Assembly: GCF_024508295.1 (NCBI RefSeq)
Contig: NZ_CP101990.1
Span: forward strand, 2,542,001 to 2,606,000
Length of the DNA stretch: 64,000 nucleotides
Reading direction: 5' to 3'
Source of the DNA: Aeromicrobium duanguangcaii
GTDB taxonomy: Bacteria > Actinomycetota > Actinomycetes > Propionibacteriales > Nocardioidaceae
Below are positions 55,750 through 64,000 of this stretch, piece after piece. The notes beneath the pieces were generated by a model that worked only from the letters and a program-made list of their open reading frames with translations, was not told where the DNA came from and did not search any database. A program made the position numbers and the translations under genes. The first letter of the stretch is position 1. The number at the start of each line of letters is the position of its first letter.

Positions 55750-57894
55750 TCAGGGCAGGTCGATGCGCAGGAACTCGGGCCGGTAGAGGCTCGGATCGGC
55801 CTGGACGTCGCCGTCGGTCGTGTTCCGGCTGACCGAGACGACCATCGTCCCGGGCTCGGGGAAGAGATCCGGGTGGGCCAGCGGCATGTACCGCAGCTCC
55901 GAGCTCGTCGAGGGGATCTTGGCGACGGGCGGCAGGGCCGTGAACGGGCCGGTCGGGCTCGGGGCCTTCCACAGGACCAGGTCGGTGCCGACGAAGTCCG
56001 ACTGCTTGCTGAGCGCGTACCAGGAGTCGCCCTCCCGGAAGACCGAGAAGGTCTGTGAGACGCCGTCCTGCTGGTCGATGAGCGTGGCGGCACGGTCCTC
56101 GTCGCGCTGCCAGCGGCTGCCGTCCCAGTAGCGCCACGTCGACTGGTCGGTGATGTCGGTCAGCGTGGCCCGGGCCACCGAGACGGCCCAGCCGAAGCCG
56201 TTCTCGGACGACCGGCTCGTGCCGTAGAGGTAGACCGTGTCCCCGACGATCGCGCCGGCGGCGCCCCACGTCGGGCGGGAGGGGTCGGGATCGTCCTTGC
56301 CGAGGTCCACGACGCGCTGCAGCACCGGCCCCTGCCCCGACTCGACGTCGAAGATCGCGACGGCCGGGCCGAGGTTGCGGAAGGCGAACAGGCCGTCGTC
56401 GCCGGTCTGCTCGACGCGCTGCGCCATCACGCCGACGAGGTCGTGACCGTCCAGCTCGACCGCCGCGATCGACATCGGCCAGTAGCCGACGCCGTCGGGA
56501 CGGTCGGGGATCAGCGCACCGCGGTTGCGGCGCTGGACGAGCCCGGCACACCCGTCGCCGAGCACGAGCATCGAATTGCGCACCATCGTGGTGCGGTCGT
56601 AGTCGGGCCGGCGGACCGTGTCACCGAAGACGAAGAGCTCGCGCCCGTCGGCCAACGCCGTGCTGGCCCCCACGTCCCCGCCCACGAAGCCCGCGATGTC
56701 GTCGACCGTCTCGATCCGCTGATTGAGCTCCTCGACGTTCCGCGGCAGTGTCACGGGCGTGCAGGTCACCGTCACCGACGGCTGAGGGGCCGACGTCGTG
56801 AAGGCCGGCGCCGCGGGCGTCACGACGAGCACGCCGGCGAGGAACAGCGCCCCGAGAGCGGCGACGACGGGACGACGGCGCAGTGAGGGATGGACGCTCA
56901 GCAGGCTCGGGCGGGACTCGGCCTCCGTGGCTGCGACCGTGGTGACGGCCAGGCCGATCATCGTCCAGAGCATGAACATCAGCACGACGCGCTCGCCGCC
57001 GTCGCCGTCGAAGTACGCCAGGCCGCGGATGCCCCACGTCGCGGCTCCCGGCGGCAGCCAGGCCAGCAGCGTCGGCCAGACCACGGGCATCGGCGTCAGC
57101 GGCCACGCCCCGATCGCGCCGGGGATCCCCAGCACGAGCCCCAGGATCGCCAGCCCCAGACCCAGCCCGCCGAACCACGCGATCAGCGCGAGCGTGACCG
57201 CGCCGACGCCCAGGACGACGAGCGCTCCCAGGCCCGCCAGCGGCCAGAAGGGCGCGTCGAAGCGGTCGATCAGCACGTCGCTGAGGAAGGCGCCGCCGAC
57301 ACCGGCCACCGCGGCTCCCCCGGCCAGGCCGGCGAAGCGCAGCAGCACGAGACGCGGCCCGGCCGAGCGGGCTCCGAAGACCAGCCCCAGCAGGCCCGCG
57401 AACGCGACCCCGAGCAGCGCCCACCCCATACCGAGCCGGAAGGGACCGACCCCGTGGGGGTCGCGCGCGCTCGTGGGGATCCGGTCGACGACCCGCACGG
57501 TCTGCCCGCTGACGGCGAGGATCTCCTCGACGGTGGCGCGCACCTCCGCCGCCTCGGCGGTTCCCGCGGCACTGGCGACCCACAGGACATGCCGGTCGCC
57601 GCGGCCCAGCAGCAGGACGCCGCTGACCGACCGGTGCTGCAGGCTGGCCGCGGCGGCCTTCCGCGACGGGCTCAGCCTCGCGGCGAGCGGCTGGTCGACC
57701 GGACCGTTGAGCGCGTCGCGCATCGTCGTGGCCTGGGGCTCACCGCCCACGACCGCGACCGGGATCTCGCGCGGTGCCGCCTGCGTCAGGCCCGGCAGCT
57801 CCGAGGCAGGATCGATCCGGACCAGGAGGGTCGTGAGCATGATCGCCACCACGAAACCGGCGACCGTGAGGCCGACCCCCCGCACGCGGTCCAT
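55750..57894 (-). CDS. Membrane protein fused to an extracellular DUF4185-like propeller domain
   Basis: 714-residue two-part protein of unknown function. Residues 7-26 form a first transmembrane helix, then an extracytoplasmic region (about 30-145), then five or six helices between about 152 and 320 and one more at about 343-362; this half resembles the C-terminal permease part of YhgE/Pip and ABC-2-type membrane proteins (GIPGAIGAWPLTPMP and LPPGAATWGIRG). Residues about 375-714 look like a secreted beta-propeller of the DUF4185 type: FVFGDTVRRPDYDRTTMVRNS, GDTVYLYGTS, VSVARAT, WYALSKQSDF and VVSVSRNT. The ATG at 57894 follows TACGGT (57906-57901) by 6 nt. It is alone in its unit. A polysaccharide-binding role for the propeller is a guess. 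Confidence 0.72.
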   Translation of the reverse strand: MDRVRGVGLTVAGFVVAIMLTTLLVRIDPASELPGLTQAAPREIPVAVVGGEPQATTMRDALNGPVDQPLAARLSPSRKAAAASLQHRSVSGVLLLGRGDRHVLWVASAAGTAEAAEVRATVEEILAVSGQTVRVVDRIPTSARDPHGVGPFRLGMGWALLGVAFAGLLGLVFGARSAGPRLVLLRFAGLAGGAAVAGVGGAFLSDVLIDRFDAPFWPLAGLGALVVLGVGAVTLALIAWFGGLGLGLAILGLVLGIPGAIGAWPLTPMPVVWPTLLAWLPPGAATWGIRGLAYFDGDGGERVVLMFMLWTMIGLAVTTVAATEAESRPSLLSVHPSLRRRPVVAALGALFLAGVLVVTPAAPAFTTSAPQPSVTVTCTPVTLPRNVEELNQRIETVDDIAGFVGGDVGASTALADGRELFVFGDTVRRPDYDRTTMVRNSMLVLGDGCAGLVQRRNRGALIPDRPDGVGYWPMSIAAVELDGHDLVGVMAQRVEQTGDDGLFAFRNLGPAVAIFDVESGQGPVLQRVVDLGKDDPDPSRPTWGAAGAIVGDTVYLYGTSRSSENGFGWAVSVARATLTDITDQSTWRYWDGSRWQRDEDRAATLIDQQDGVSQTFSVFREGDSWYALSKQSDFVGTDLVLWKAPSPTGPFTALPPVAKIPSTSSELRYMPLAHPDLFPEPGTMVVSVSRNTTDGDVQADPSLYRPEFLRIDLP

Positions 57895-57986
57895 GGGGCC
57901 ACCGTAGCGACGACGCCGCGAGGCGGCCGCCGCGCCGCCCGTCTCGAGGCGGCGCTGTCGGGACCCGCGACTAGGCTGTATCCGCG

Positions 57987-60320
57987 ATGACCCTGCCATT
58001 CCCCGTGCCCTCCTCCCGCCCGACCCGCCCGGGTCCCGACGGTCCCGAGCAGACCCCCGCGAAGCGGCGGACCGCACGCTCCGACGAGCTGCTCGAGGGC
58101 CTGAACGACGCCCAGCGCACCGCCGTGTCCCACACCGGCGGTCCCCTGCTGGTGGTTGCCGGGGCCGGCTCGGGCAAGACCCGGGTGCTGACCCGGCGCA
58201 TCGCGTGGCTCATCGCCGCCCGCGGGGCCCACCCCGGCTCGATCCTGGCCATCACCTTCACCAACAAGGCCGCCGCCGAAATGCGCGAGCGCGTCGCCGA
58301 GCTGGTCGGCGCGCGCGCCCGGATGATGTGGGTCTCGACGTTCCACTCGGCCTGCGTGCGGATCCTGCGGCGCGAGGCCGACAAGTTCAGCTACACCTCG
58401 TCGTTCAGCATCTACGACGCCGCCGACACGCGCCGTCTCATGACGCTCGTCGTCAAGGACCTCGACCTCGATCCCAAGAAGGTCAACCCGCGTGCCGTCC
58501 TGAACTGGGTCTCGAACCACAAGAACGAGCTGGTCGACCACGAGGAGGCCAGTCGCCGGGCCACCAACGGCACCGACGAGACGTACGCCCAGTGCTACGC
58601 GGAGTACCAGCGTCGCCTCCGCGCGGCCAACGCGATGGACTTCGACGACATCATCATGAACACGGTCCACCTGCTGCAGGGGTTCCCCGACGTCCGCGAC
58701 ACATACCGCCGCCGGTTCCGCCACGTGCTCGTCGACGAGTACCAGGACACGAACCACGCCCAGTACACGCTCATCAAGGAGCTGTGCGACCAGGACTCCG
58801 ACCTCATGGTCGTGGGCGACTCCGACCAGTCGATCTACGCCTTCCGCGGCGCCACGATCCGCAACATCCTCGAATTCGAGGACGACTTCCCCGACGCGGC
58901 CACCGTGCTGCTCGAGCAGAACTACCGCTCGACCCAGAACATCCTCGCGGCGGCCAACGGCGTCATCGCCCGCAATCCCGGCCGCCAGGACAAGAAGCTC
59001 TGGTCGGCCGAGGGCGACGGCGAGCTGCTGGTCGGCTACGTCGCCGACGACGAGCGCGACGAGGCGCAGTTCGTCGCCGACGAGATCGACCGCCTCGCCG
59101 ACGAGGGCATCGCCGTCGCGCGCGACATCGCGGTGTTCTACCGCACCAACGCGCAGAGCCGTGTCTTCGAGGAGGTGTTCATCCGCGTCGGCCTGCCCTA
59201 CCGCGTCGTCGGCGGCGTGCGCTTCTACGAGCGCAAGGAGGTCAAGGACGCGCTGGCCTACCTGCGGGTGCTGGCCAACCCCCGCGACGCCGTCTCGATG
59301 CGCCGCGTGCTCAACGAGCCCAAGCGCGGCATCGGCGACCGGTCCGAGAACGCGCTCGAGCGCTTCGCGAATCGGCACGACATCAGCTTCTGGGAGGCGA
59401 TGACCCGCGTCGACGAGATCGACGAGCTGGGCACCCGCTCGCGCACCGCGGTCTCGAGCTTCGCCACGACCATGTCCGAGCTGATGGATCTCGCCGCCTC
59501 CGGCGCCCCGGCCGACGCCGTGCTCGAGGCGGCCCTGACGAAGTCGGGCTACCTCACGGTTCTGGAGAACAGCACCGATCCCCAGGACGAGACCCGGGTC
59601 GAGAACCTGGCCGAGCTCGTCGCCGTCGCGCGCGAGTTCGTCGCGTCCGCGGGCACCCTCGACGACGACGAGGAGACCGACGACGACGTGGTCCTGGCCG
59701 CGGGATCGCTCGACGCCTTCCTCGAGCGCGTCGCCCTGGTGGCCGACGCGGACTCGCTGCCCGACGCCAAGGACGGCGTCGTCACCCTGATGACCCTGCA
59801 CACCGCCAAGGGCCTGGAGTTCCCCGTCGTGTTCCTGACCGGCCTCGAGGACGGTGTGTTCCCGCACCTGCGCTCGCTCGGCGACCCCGCCGAGCTGCAG
59901 GAGGAGCGCCGACTCGCCTACGTCGGCATCACCCGGGCGCGCGAGCGGCTCTACCTCACCCGCGCCACCGTGCGCTCCGCGTGGGGCGCGCCCTCCTACA
60001 ACCCGGCGTCGCGCTTCCTCGACGAGATCCCGCCGACCCTGATCGACTGGAAGCGCGAGGCCAGCGCGCCGACGCAGTGGGCCCCACGCACGCCGTCGGC
60101 GTCGTTCAAGTCCTCGGCCGTCGCCGCGCGATCGAAGAAGAAGGCCGGCGGCGAGGTCGTGTCCCTGTCCCCCGGCGACCGCGTCACCCACGACAGCTTC
60201 GGCCTGGGCACCGTGGTCACGGTCGAGGGCACGGGACAGAACACCGTCGCCAGCGTCGACTTCGGCTCGGCCGGGGTCAAGCGGCTGCTGCTGCGCTACG
60301 CGCCCCTCGAGAAGCTGTGA
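57987..60320 (+). CDS. pcrA: ATP-dependent DNA helicase PcrA/UvrD
   Basis: 777-residue superfamily 1A helicase for repair and replication-restart. Motifs in order: Q motif LNDAQRTAVSH (39-49), Walker A AGAGSGKTR (58-66), Ia TFTNKAAAEM, II VLVDEYQDTN, III GDSDQSIYAFRGA, IV QNYRSTQNI, V LMTLHTAKGLEFPVV and VI RLAYVGITRARERLYL. The C-terminal GDRVTHDSFGLGTVV is the PcrA Tudor-like RNA-polymerase-interacting domain. ATG at 57987 has TAGGCT 9 nt upstream. The order pcrA - M23 peptidase - sucCD is familiar from other actinobacteria. Confidence 0.95.
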   Translation: MTLPFPVPSSRPTRPGPDGPEQTPAKRRTARSDELLEGLNDAQRTAVSHTGGPLLVVAGAGSGKTRVLTRRIAWLIAARGAHPGSILAITFTNKAAAEMRERVAELVGARARMMWVSTFHSACVRILRREADKFSYTSSFSIYDAADTRRLMTLVVKDLDLDPKKVNPRAVLNWVSNHKNELVDHEEASRRATNGTDETYAQCYAEYQRRLRAANAMDFDDIIMNTVHLLQGFPDVRDTYRRRFRHVLVDEYQDTNHAQYTLIKELCDQDSDLMVVGDSDQSIYAFRGATIRNILEFEDDFPDAATVLLEQNYRSTQNILAAANGVIARNPGRQDKKLWSAEGDGELLVGYVADDERDEAQFVADEIDRLADEGIAVARDIAVFYRTNAQSRVFEEVFIRVGLPYRVVGGVRFYERKEVKDALAYLRVLANPRDAVSMRRVLNEPKRGIGDRSENALERFANRHDISFWEAMTRVDEIDELGTRSRTAVSSFATTMSELMDLAASGAPADAVLEAALTKSGYLTVLENSTDPQDETRVENLAELVAVAREFVASAGTLDDDEETDDDVVLAAGSLDAFLERVALVADADSLPDAKDGVVTLMTLHTAKGLEFPVVFLTGLEDGVFPHLRSLGDPAELQEERRLAYVGITRARERLYLTRATVRSAWGAPSYNPASRFLDEIPPTLIDWKREASAPTQWAPRTPSASFKSSAVAARSKKKAGGEVVSLSPGDRVTHDSFGLGTVVTVEGTGQNTVASVDFGSAGVKRLLLRYAPLEKL

Positions 60321-60375
60321 GGCCGCGGGGCGCCGCCCCGCACCGCTGACACGAGCTCAGCACCCCCTCAGACGA

Positions 60376-60420
60376 CGGAGGCCGGACGCTGCGGGCCTGG
60401 GCCCGCGCATCCGGCCTCCG
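60376..60420. terminator. Bidirectional terminator between pcrA and the M23 peptidase gene
   Basis: CGGAGGCCGGA / TCCGGCCTCCG gives an 11-bp perfect stem; its loop holds a second GCGGGC / GCCCGC stem. It lies between convergent stops at 60320 and 60438. Confidence 0.8.
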
Positions 60421-60437
60421 ATGAGTCCGAGCGAACG

Positions 60438-61493
60438 TCAGGGGTTCACGCCGTGCGCGACGAGCATCGCGGCCGGGTCGGCCGGTCCGCCGCCGCCGGG
60501 GTGCACCTCGAGGTGCAGGTGCGGTCCGGTGACGTTGCCGGTCGAGCCCGTGGCGCCGATGACGTCACCGGGGCCGACCTTCTGGCCGGGCTGGACCTGG
60601 ATCGAGCTCTGGTGGCAGTACCAGACCTCGGTGCCGTCGTTGAGCGTGATGACGGTCTTGTTGCCGTACGCGCCCTCGTAGCCGGTCGACTTCACCGTGC
60701 CGGCGGCGATCGAGACGATCGTCGAGCCGGAGGGGCCGGCGAAGTCCAGGCCGGTGTGGCGGCCGCTGCTCCAGTAACCGCCGCCCTGGCCGAAGCGGGC
60801 CGTGATGCGGTAGCCGACGACCGGGATGACCCACTGGTTGCGGATCTTCTCCTCGGCGCGGGCCTGGACCTGCTGCGCTTCCTTGGCCTTCTGCTCAGCG
60901 AGCGCCATGGCGATCTGCTGGGCCTGCAGGGGCTTCTGCACCGCGAGCTCGCGGTCATAGTTGCGCGAGACGTCGACCGCGTTGGTCGCGTTGGCGCCGA
61001 CGTAGTTCTTGGCCAGCGCCGCATCGGCGCCGGCGAGCAGGCCGGGCGAGGTGACGCTCAGCGAGCCGATCGCGGCGATCGCGACGGCGGCGGCGCCGGC
61101 CACGAGGCGGGTGCGGCTGGAGACGGCGGCGGCGCGGCGGGCCGCACGGCGGGCGCCGGGGATCCGGCCGGAGGGGAGGGAGCCGACAGCGGGGAACGTG
61201 ATCGTGTCCTCGGCGGCGGGGGCGCTGCGCTCGGCGCGAGCGGGGGTCTTGGCGGGCTGGTCGACGGCGGCCTCGATGGGGCGCGGCGCGGCGACGGGCG
61301 TCGGGCGCTTTGCGCGGCGGCCGACGGTGTAGGTCTGTGACGTCGACTCGGCGCTCACAGCGCTCATCACCATGGTGGAGTCGTGGTCGGTCTCAACGGG
61401 ACGTACTGCTCGGCGCGATCCAACGCGGCCGGGTGCCTCAGGTGCATCAGGGGTCGACCGACCGCTCTGTTTCGAGCGATCGAGTTCGGTCAT
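60438..61493 (-). CDS. M23 family (LytM) cell-wall endopeptidase
   Basis: 351-residue protein. A disordered charged N-terminus (1-125) precedes one transmembrane or signal-anchor helix (about 127-150), a coiled coil rich in Gln/Ala/Glu (about 180-218), and a LytM catalytic domain (about 225-351). Zinc ligands are the His and Asp of GRHTGLDFAG and the last His of GPHLHLEVH; the catalytic His is the first of that HxH pair. It probably trims peptidoglycan peptides, or acts as an activator for other hydrolases. GGAGG lies about 9 nt upstream of the ATG at 61493. Confidence 0.92.
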   Translation of the reverse strand: MTELDRSKQSGRSTPDAPEAPGRVGSRRAVRPVETDHDSTMVMSAVSAESTSQTYTVGRRAKRPTPVAAPRPIEAAVDQPAKTPARAERSAPAAEDTITFPAVGSLPSGRIPGARRAARRAAAVSSRTRLVAGAAAVAIAAIGSLSVTSPGLLAGADAALAKNYVGANATNAVDVSRNYDRELAVQKPLQAQQIAMALAEQKAKEAQQVQARAEEKIRNQWVIPVVGYRITARFGQGGGYWSSGRHTGLDFAGPSGSTIVSIAAGTVKSTGYEGAYGNKTVITLNDGTEVWYCHQSSIQVQPGQKVGPGDVIGATGSTGNVTGPHLHLEVHPGGGGPADPAAMLVAHGVNP

Positions 61494-61776
61494 ACGGTTT
61501 GCGCCTCCGGGGGGTCAGGCAGTCGGACTCGGCGAGTCTAGGGGACTCGGGGTTCGCGATTCCAACCTTTGACCATGGTGAATGGCGGTTAACTCCCAGA
61601 TAGCAGAGGAAAGTCGATCCCGCATGTTCACCAGACCGGACGGTGTTACAACTCACGTTTACGCAACCCAGCCCTGAGCGGCGCCCTGGCGCCCGGTAGA
61701 GTCGCGAGCGCTTCGGCGGCGTCGCGTCCACGGCGGCCGCTGAACCACAGCGAATCCCACCATTAAGGACGTCACC
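61494..61776. other. 283-bp divergent regulatory region between the M23 gene and sucC
   Basis: It holds both promoters and leaders. Leftward, TAGACT (about 61537-61542) is a possible -10 for the peptidase gene, with a leader of some 40 nt and a GGAGG site. Rightward, TAGAGT (about 61695-61700) follows a GGCGCC-rich hairpin, and the sucC ribosome-binding site AAGGA is at 61765-61769. An A/T-richer block (about 61565-61660) may bind regulators. I searched for the c-di-AMP (ydaO) riboswitch that often precedes actinobacterial cell-wall hydrolase genes and did not see its conserved core. Confidence 0.5.
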
Positions 61777-62940
61777 GTGGATCTGATGGAATTTCAGGCG
61801 AAGGAGCTCTTCGCCAAGCACAACGTTTCGACCACCCTCGGCACCGTGGTCACCACGGCCGAAGAGGCCAAGGCCGCTGCTGAGCAGCTGGGCGGCGTCA
61901 CCGTCATCAAGGCACAGGTCAAGGCCGGCGGCCGCGGCAAGGCCGGCGGCGTCAAGATCGCCAAGACCCCCGACGAGGCCTTCGAGCACGCGTCGAACAT
62001 CCTGGGCATGGAGATCAAGGGCCTCACGGTCAACCGCGTGCTGGTCACGCCGGCGACTCCCCCGGTCGAGGAGTACTACTTCTCGTTCCTGCTCGATCGC
62101 GCCAACCGCAGCTACCTGTGCATCGCGAGCGTCGAGGGTGGTGTCGAGATCGAGGAGGTCGCGAAGACCAACCCCGAGGCCGTCCGCCAGATCCCGATCG
62201 ACGCCGGCACCGGCGTCGACGAGGCCAAGGCCCGCGAGATCGTCGCCGACGCGAAGTTCCCGGCCGAGCTGGCCGAGCAGGCCGTCGAGATGATCCAGGC
62301 GCTCTGGAAGGTCTTCGTCGAGGAGGACGCGACGCTGGTCGAGGTCAACCCCCTGGCGCGCCTCGAGGGCGACAAGCTGGAGGCCCTCGACGGCAAGGTC
62401 TCGCTCGACGAGAACGCCGAGTTCCGTCACCCCGAGCACGAGGCGTTCGTCGACAACGACGCCACCGACCCGCTCGAGGTCAAGGCCAAGTCCAAGGGCC
62501 TGAACTACGTCAAGCTCGACGGCGAGGTCGGCATCATCGGCAACGGCGCGGGCCTGGTCATGAGCACGCTCGACGTGGTCGCGTACGCCGGTGAGGCACA
62601 CGGCGGCGTCAAGCCCGCCAACTTCCTGGACATCGGCGGCGGAGCCTCGGCGCAGGTCATGGCCGACGGCCTGGACGTCATCTTGAACGACGAGCAGGTC
62701 AAGAGCGTGTTCGTCAACGTCTTCGGCGGCATCACGTCCTGTGACGCGGTCGCCAACGGCATCAAGGGCGCGCTCGAGATCCTCGGCGACGAGGCCACCA
62801 AGCCGCTCGTCGTGCGTCTCGACGGCAACAAGGTCGACGAGGGCCGAGCGATTCTCAACGAACTGAACCACCCGCTGGTCACGCTCGTCGACACCATGGA
62901 CGGTGCCGCCGACAAGGCCGCCGAGCTCGCGAACGCGTAA
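61777..62940 (+). CDS. sucC: Succinyl-CoA synthetase beta subunit
   Basis: 387-residue ATP-grasp subunit of the TCA-cycle enzyme that couples succinyl-CoA to nucleoside triphosphate formation. N-terminal [36 protein letters not shown] (metal-binding), and the C-terminal [17 protein letters not shown] with [11 protein letters not shown] are standard. The GTG at 61777 is placed 7 nt after AAGGA; the ATG three codons later has a worse spacing. Confidence 0.96.
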   Translation: MDLMEFQAKELFAKHNVSTTLGTVVTTAEEAKAAAEQLGGVTVIKAQVKAGGRGKAGGVKIAKTPDEAFEHASNILGMEIKGLTVNRVLVTPATPPVEEYYFSFLLDRANRSYLCIASVEGGVEIEEVAKTNPEAVRQIPIDAGTGVDEAKAREIVADAKFPAELAEQAVEMIQALWKVFVEEDATLVEVNPLARLEGDKLEALDGKVSLDENAEFRHPEHEAFVDNDATDPLEVKAKSKGLNYVKLDGEVGIIGNGAGLVMSTLDVVAYAGEAHGGVKPANFLDIGGGASAQVMADGLDVILNDEQVKSVFVNVFGGITSCDAVANGIKGALEILGDEATKPLVVRLDGNKVDEGRAILNELNHPLVTLVDTMDGAADKAAELANA

Positions 62941-62951
62941 GGGACGAACAC

Positions 62952-63848
62952 ATGTCGATCTATCTCAACTCTGACTCCAAGGTCATCGTCCAGGGCATCA
63001 CGGGCGGCGAGGGCACCAAGCACACCGCCCTCATGCTCAAGTCCGGCACCAACGTCGTGGGCGGTGTCAACGCGCGCAAGGCCGGCACCACGGTCAAGCA
63101 CGTCGACGCCGACGGCAACGACGTCGAGCTCCCCGTCTTCGGCTCGGTCGCCGAGGCGATCGAGAAGACCGGGGCCGACGTGTCGGTGGCCTTCGTGCCG
63201 CCGGCGTTCACCAAGGACGCCGTCATCGAGGCCATCGACGCCGAGATCGGCCTGCTGGTGATCATCACCGAGGGCGTGCCGGTCCAGGACACGGCCGAGT
63301 TCTGGGCGTACGCCCAGGGCAAGAAGACCCGCATCATCGGCCCGAACTGCCCGGGCATCATCAGCCCCGGGCAGGCGCTGGCCGGCATCACGCCGGCCAC
63401 GATCGCCGGTGCGGGCCCGATCGGTCTGGTGTCCAAGTCGGGCACCCTGACCTACCAGATGATGTTCGAGCTGCGTGACTTCGGCTTCACCACCGCCATC
63501 GGCATCGGCGGCGACCCGGTCATCGGCACGACGCACATCGACGCGCTCGAGGCGTTCGAGAACGACCCCGACACGAAGGCGATCGTGATGATCGGCGAGA
63601 TCGGCGGCGACGCCGAGGAGCGTGCGGCCGAGTACATCAAGGCGCACGTCACCAAGCCGGTCGTCGGCTACGTCGCGGGCTTCACGGCCCCCGAGGGCAA
63701 GACGATGGGCCACGCCGGCGCCATCGTGTCCGGTTCCTCGGGCACCGCCCAGGCGAAGAAGGAGGCCCTCGAGGCCGCCGGGGTCAAGGTCGGCAAGACG
63801 CCGTCCGAGACCGCCGCCCTGATGCGGGAGATCCTGAAGAGCCTCTGA
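62952..63848 (+). CDS. sucD: Succinyl-CoA synthetase alpha subunit
   Basis: 298-residue subunit with the CoA-binding Rossmann fold ([15 protein letters not shown]) and the active-site histidine that is phosphorylated during catalysis in [10 protein letters not shown] (His254). [12 protein letters not shown] and [12 protein letters not shown] are further landmarks. Starts 11 nt after sucC; a strong terminator follows. Confidence 0.97.
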   Translation: MSIYLNSDSKVIVQGITGGEGTKHTALMLKSGTNVVGGVNARKAGTTVKHVDADGNDVELPVFGSVAEAIEKTGADVSVAFVPPAFTKDAVIEAIDAEIGLLVIITEGVPVQDTAEFWAYAQGKKTRIIGPNCPGIISPGQALAGITPATIAGAGPIGLVSKSGTLTYQMMFELRDFGFTTAIGIGGDPVIGTTHIDALEAFENDPDTKAIVMIGEIGGDAEERAAEYIKAHVTKPVVGYVAGFTAPEGKTMGHAGAIVSGSSGTAQAKKEALEAAGVKVGKTPSETAALMREILKSL

Positions 63849-63859
63849 CCCCGTCAGCA

Positions 63860-63895
63860 CGAAGCCCCCGCGACCTCACGGTCGCGGGGGCTTCG
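63860..63895. terminator. Terminator of the sucCD operon
   Basis: A 16-bp perfect stem (CGAAGCCCCCGCGACC and its complement) around a 4-nt loop, 11 bp after the sucD stop, followed by CGTCGTCGTGT. Confidence 0.88.
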
Positions 63896-63948
63896 TCGTC
63901 GTGTCGGGGCCAGCGGCCCACCACGGGACGGTGGCGAGCCCGCTCAGG

Positions 63949-64000
63949 TCACTCGGGGGCGTAGGCGAGGCGCTCGCCGGCTCGCTTGAGCACGGCGCGG
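63949..64000 (-). CDS. C-terminal end of an unidentified gene (partial)
   Basis: A minus-strand frame enters from the right edge and ends with TGA at 63949-63951, giving AVLKRAGERLAYAPE at the C-terminus. The codon pattern is gene-like and it would converge on sucD across the terminator. Sixteen residues are too few to identify it. Confidence 0.35.
   Translation of the reverse strand, partial: RAVLKRAGERLAYAPE

Noticed and set aside
57786..60191. 801-codon open frame antisense to pcrA
   Set aside because: Shadow of a highly biased GC-rich gene; pcrA on the plus strand has every helicase motif, and the antisense translation is low-complexity Asp/Val/Gly/Arg-rich with no family resemblance.
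61494..61650. c-di-AMP (ydaO) riboswitch ahead of the M23 peptidase gene
   Set aside because: Expected from family context, but the conserved core could not be found in the leader.

Overview
The window is about 64 kb of very GC-rich DNA with a strong third-position G/C bias, ATG or GTG starts, many 4-nt stop/start overlaps and many apparently leaderless genes. Together with HtaA haem-uptake proteins, a monomeric NADP isocitrate dehydrogenase, a single-membrane-subunit succinate dehydrogenase of the menaquinone-reducing type, and the order pcrA - M23 peptidase - sucCD, this points to an actinomycete. The family Nocardioidaceae (Aeromicrobium- or Nocardioides-like) is my best guess; I could not run a comparison. 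I see no rRNA, tRNA, CRISPR array, phage or insertion sequence. The window reads as ordinary chromosome that is almost fully coding.

Layout. 1-5056: a haem/iron locus, with a partial haem-binding lipoprotein (HmuT type), a membrane-anchored protein carrying four HtaA domains, and a divergent secreted HtaA protein; two DtxR/IdeR-like boxes lie between them. 5069-20276 and on to 25334: a large nucleoside and deoxyribose salvage/catabolism region. It holds a TetR regulator, purine nucleoside phosphorylase, a PGM2-type phosphosugar mutase, a ROK regulator, transketolase, deoC, aldehyde dehydrogenase plus a truncated dehydrogenase partner, uridine kinase, adenosine deaminase with a MaoC-like protein, and a seven-gene operon. 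That operon encodes a BMP-type nucleoside-binding lipoprotein, an ABC ATPase, two permeases, cytidine deaminase, a cytochrome P450 and thymidine phosphorylase. 25490-30781: small units for a universal stress protein, M20 amidohydrolase, CGNR regulator, EamA transporter, MarR/MFS pair and a 56-residue protein. 30867-35240: sdhCAB with a divergent LysR regulator. 35242-43721: RNA-ligase-like protein/trpS, galactokinase, pheA/double GNAT, DHA2 transporter, icd. 43894-47561: sulfate ABC importer. 47572-52052: MFS transporter, RibD-like reductase, gamma-glutamyltransferase, glycerophosphodiesterase. 51970-55722: a PspC-based envelope-stress module. 55750-57894: an unusual membrane-propeller fusion protein. 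57987-63848: pcrA, M23 peptidase, sucCD.

How the genes fit together. The importer would bring nucleosides in. Cdd and Add deaminate them, and PNP and DeoA phosphorolyse them to (deoxy)ribose-1-phosphate. The mutase could convert that to the 5-phosphate, DeoC would split it to glyceraldehyde-3-phosphate and acetaldehyde, and transketolase and the aldehyde dehydrogenase would take the products onward. The cytochrome P450 translationally coupled between cdd and deoA has no obvious place in this pathway and is the most intriguing single observation. Other items for follow-up are a catalytically dead dehydrogenase half, a two-copy dispersed palindrome, several well-placed operator palindromes, and at least 19 genes whose start codon sits 6-8 nt after a TANNNT hexamer.
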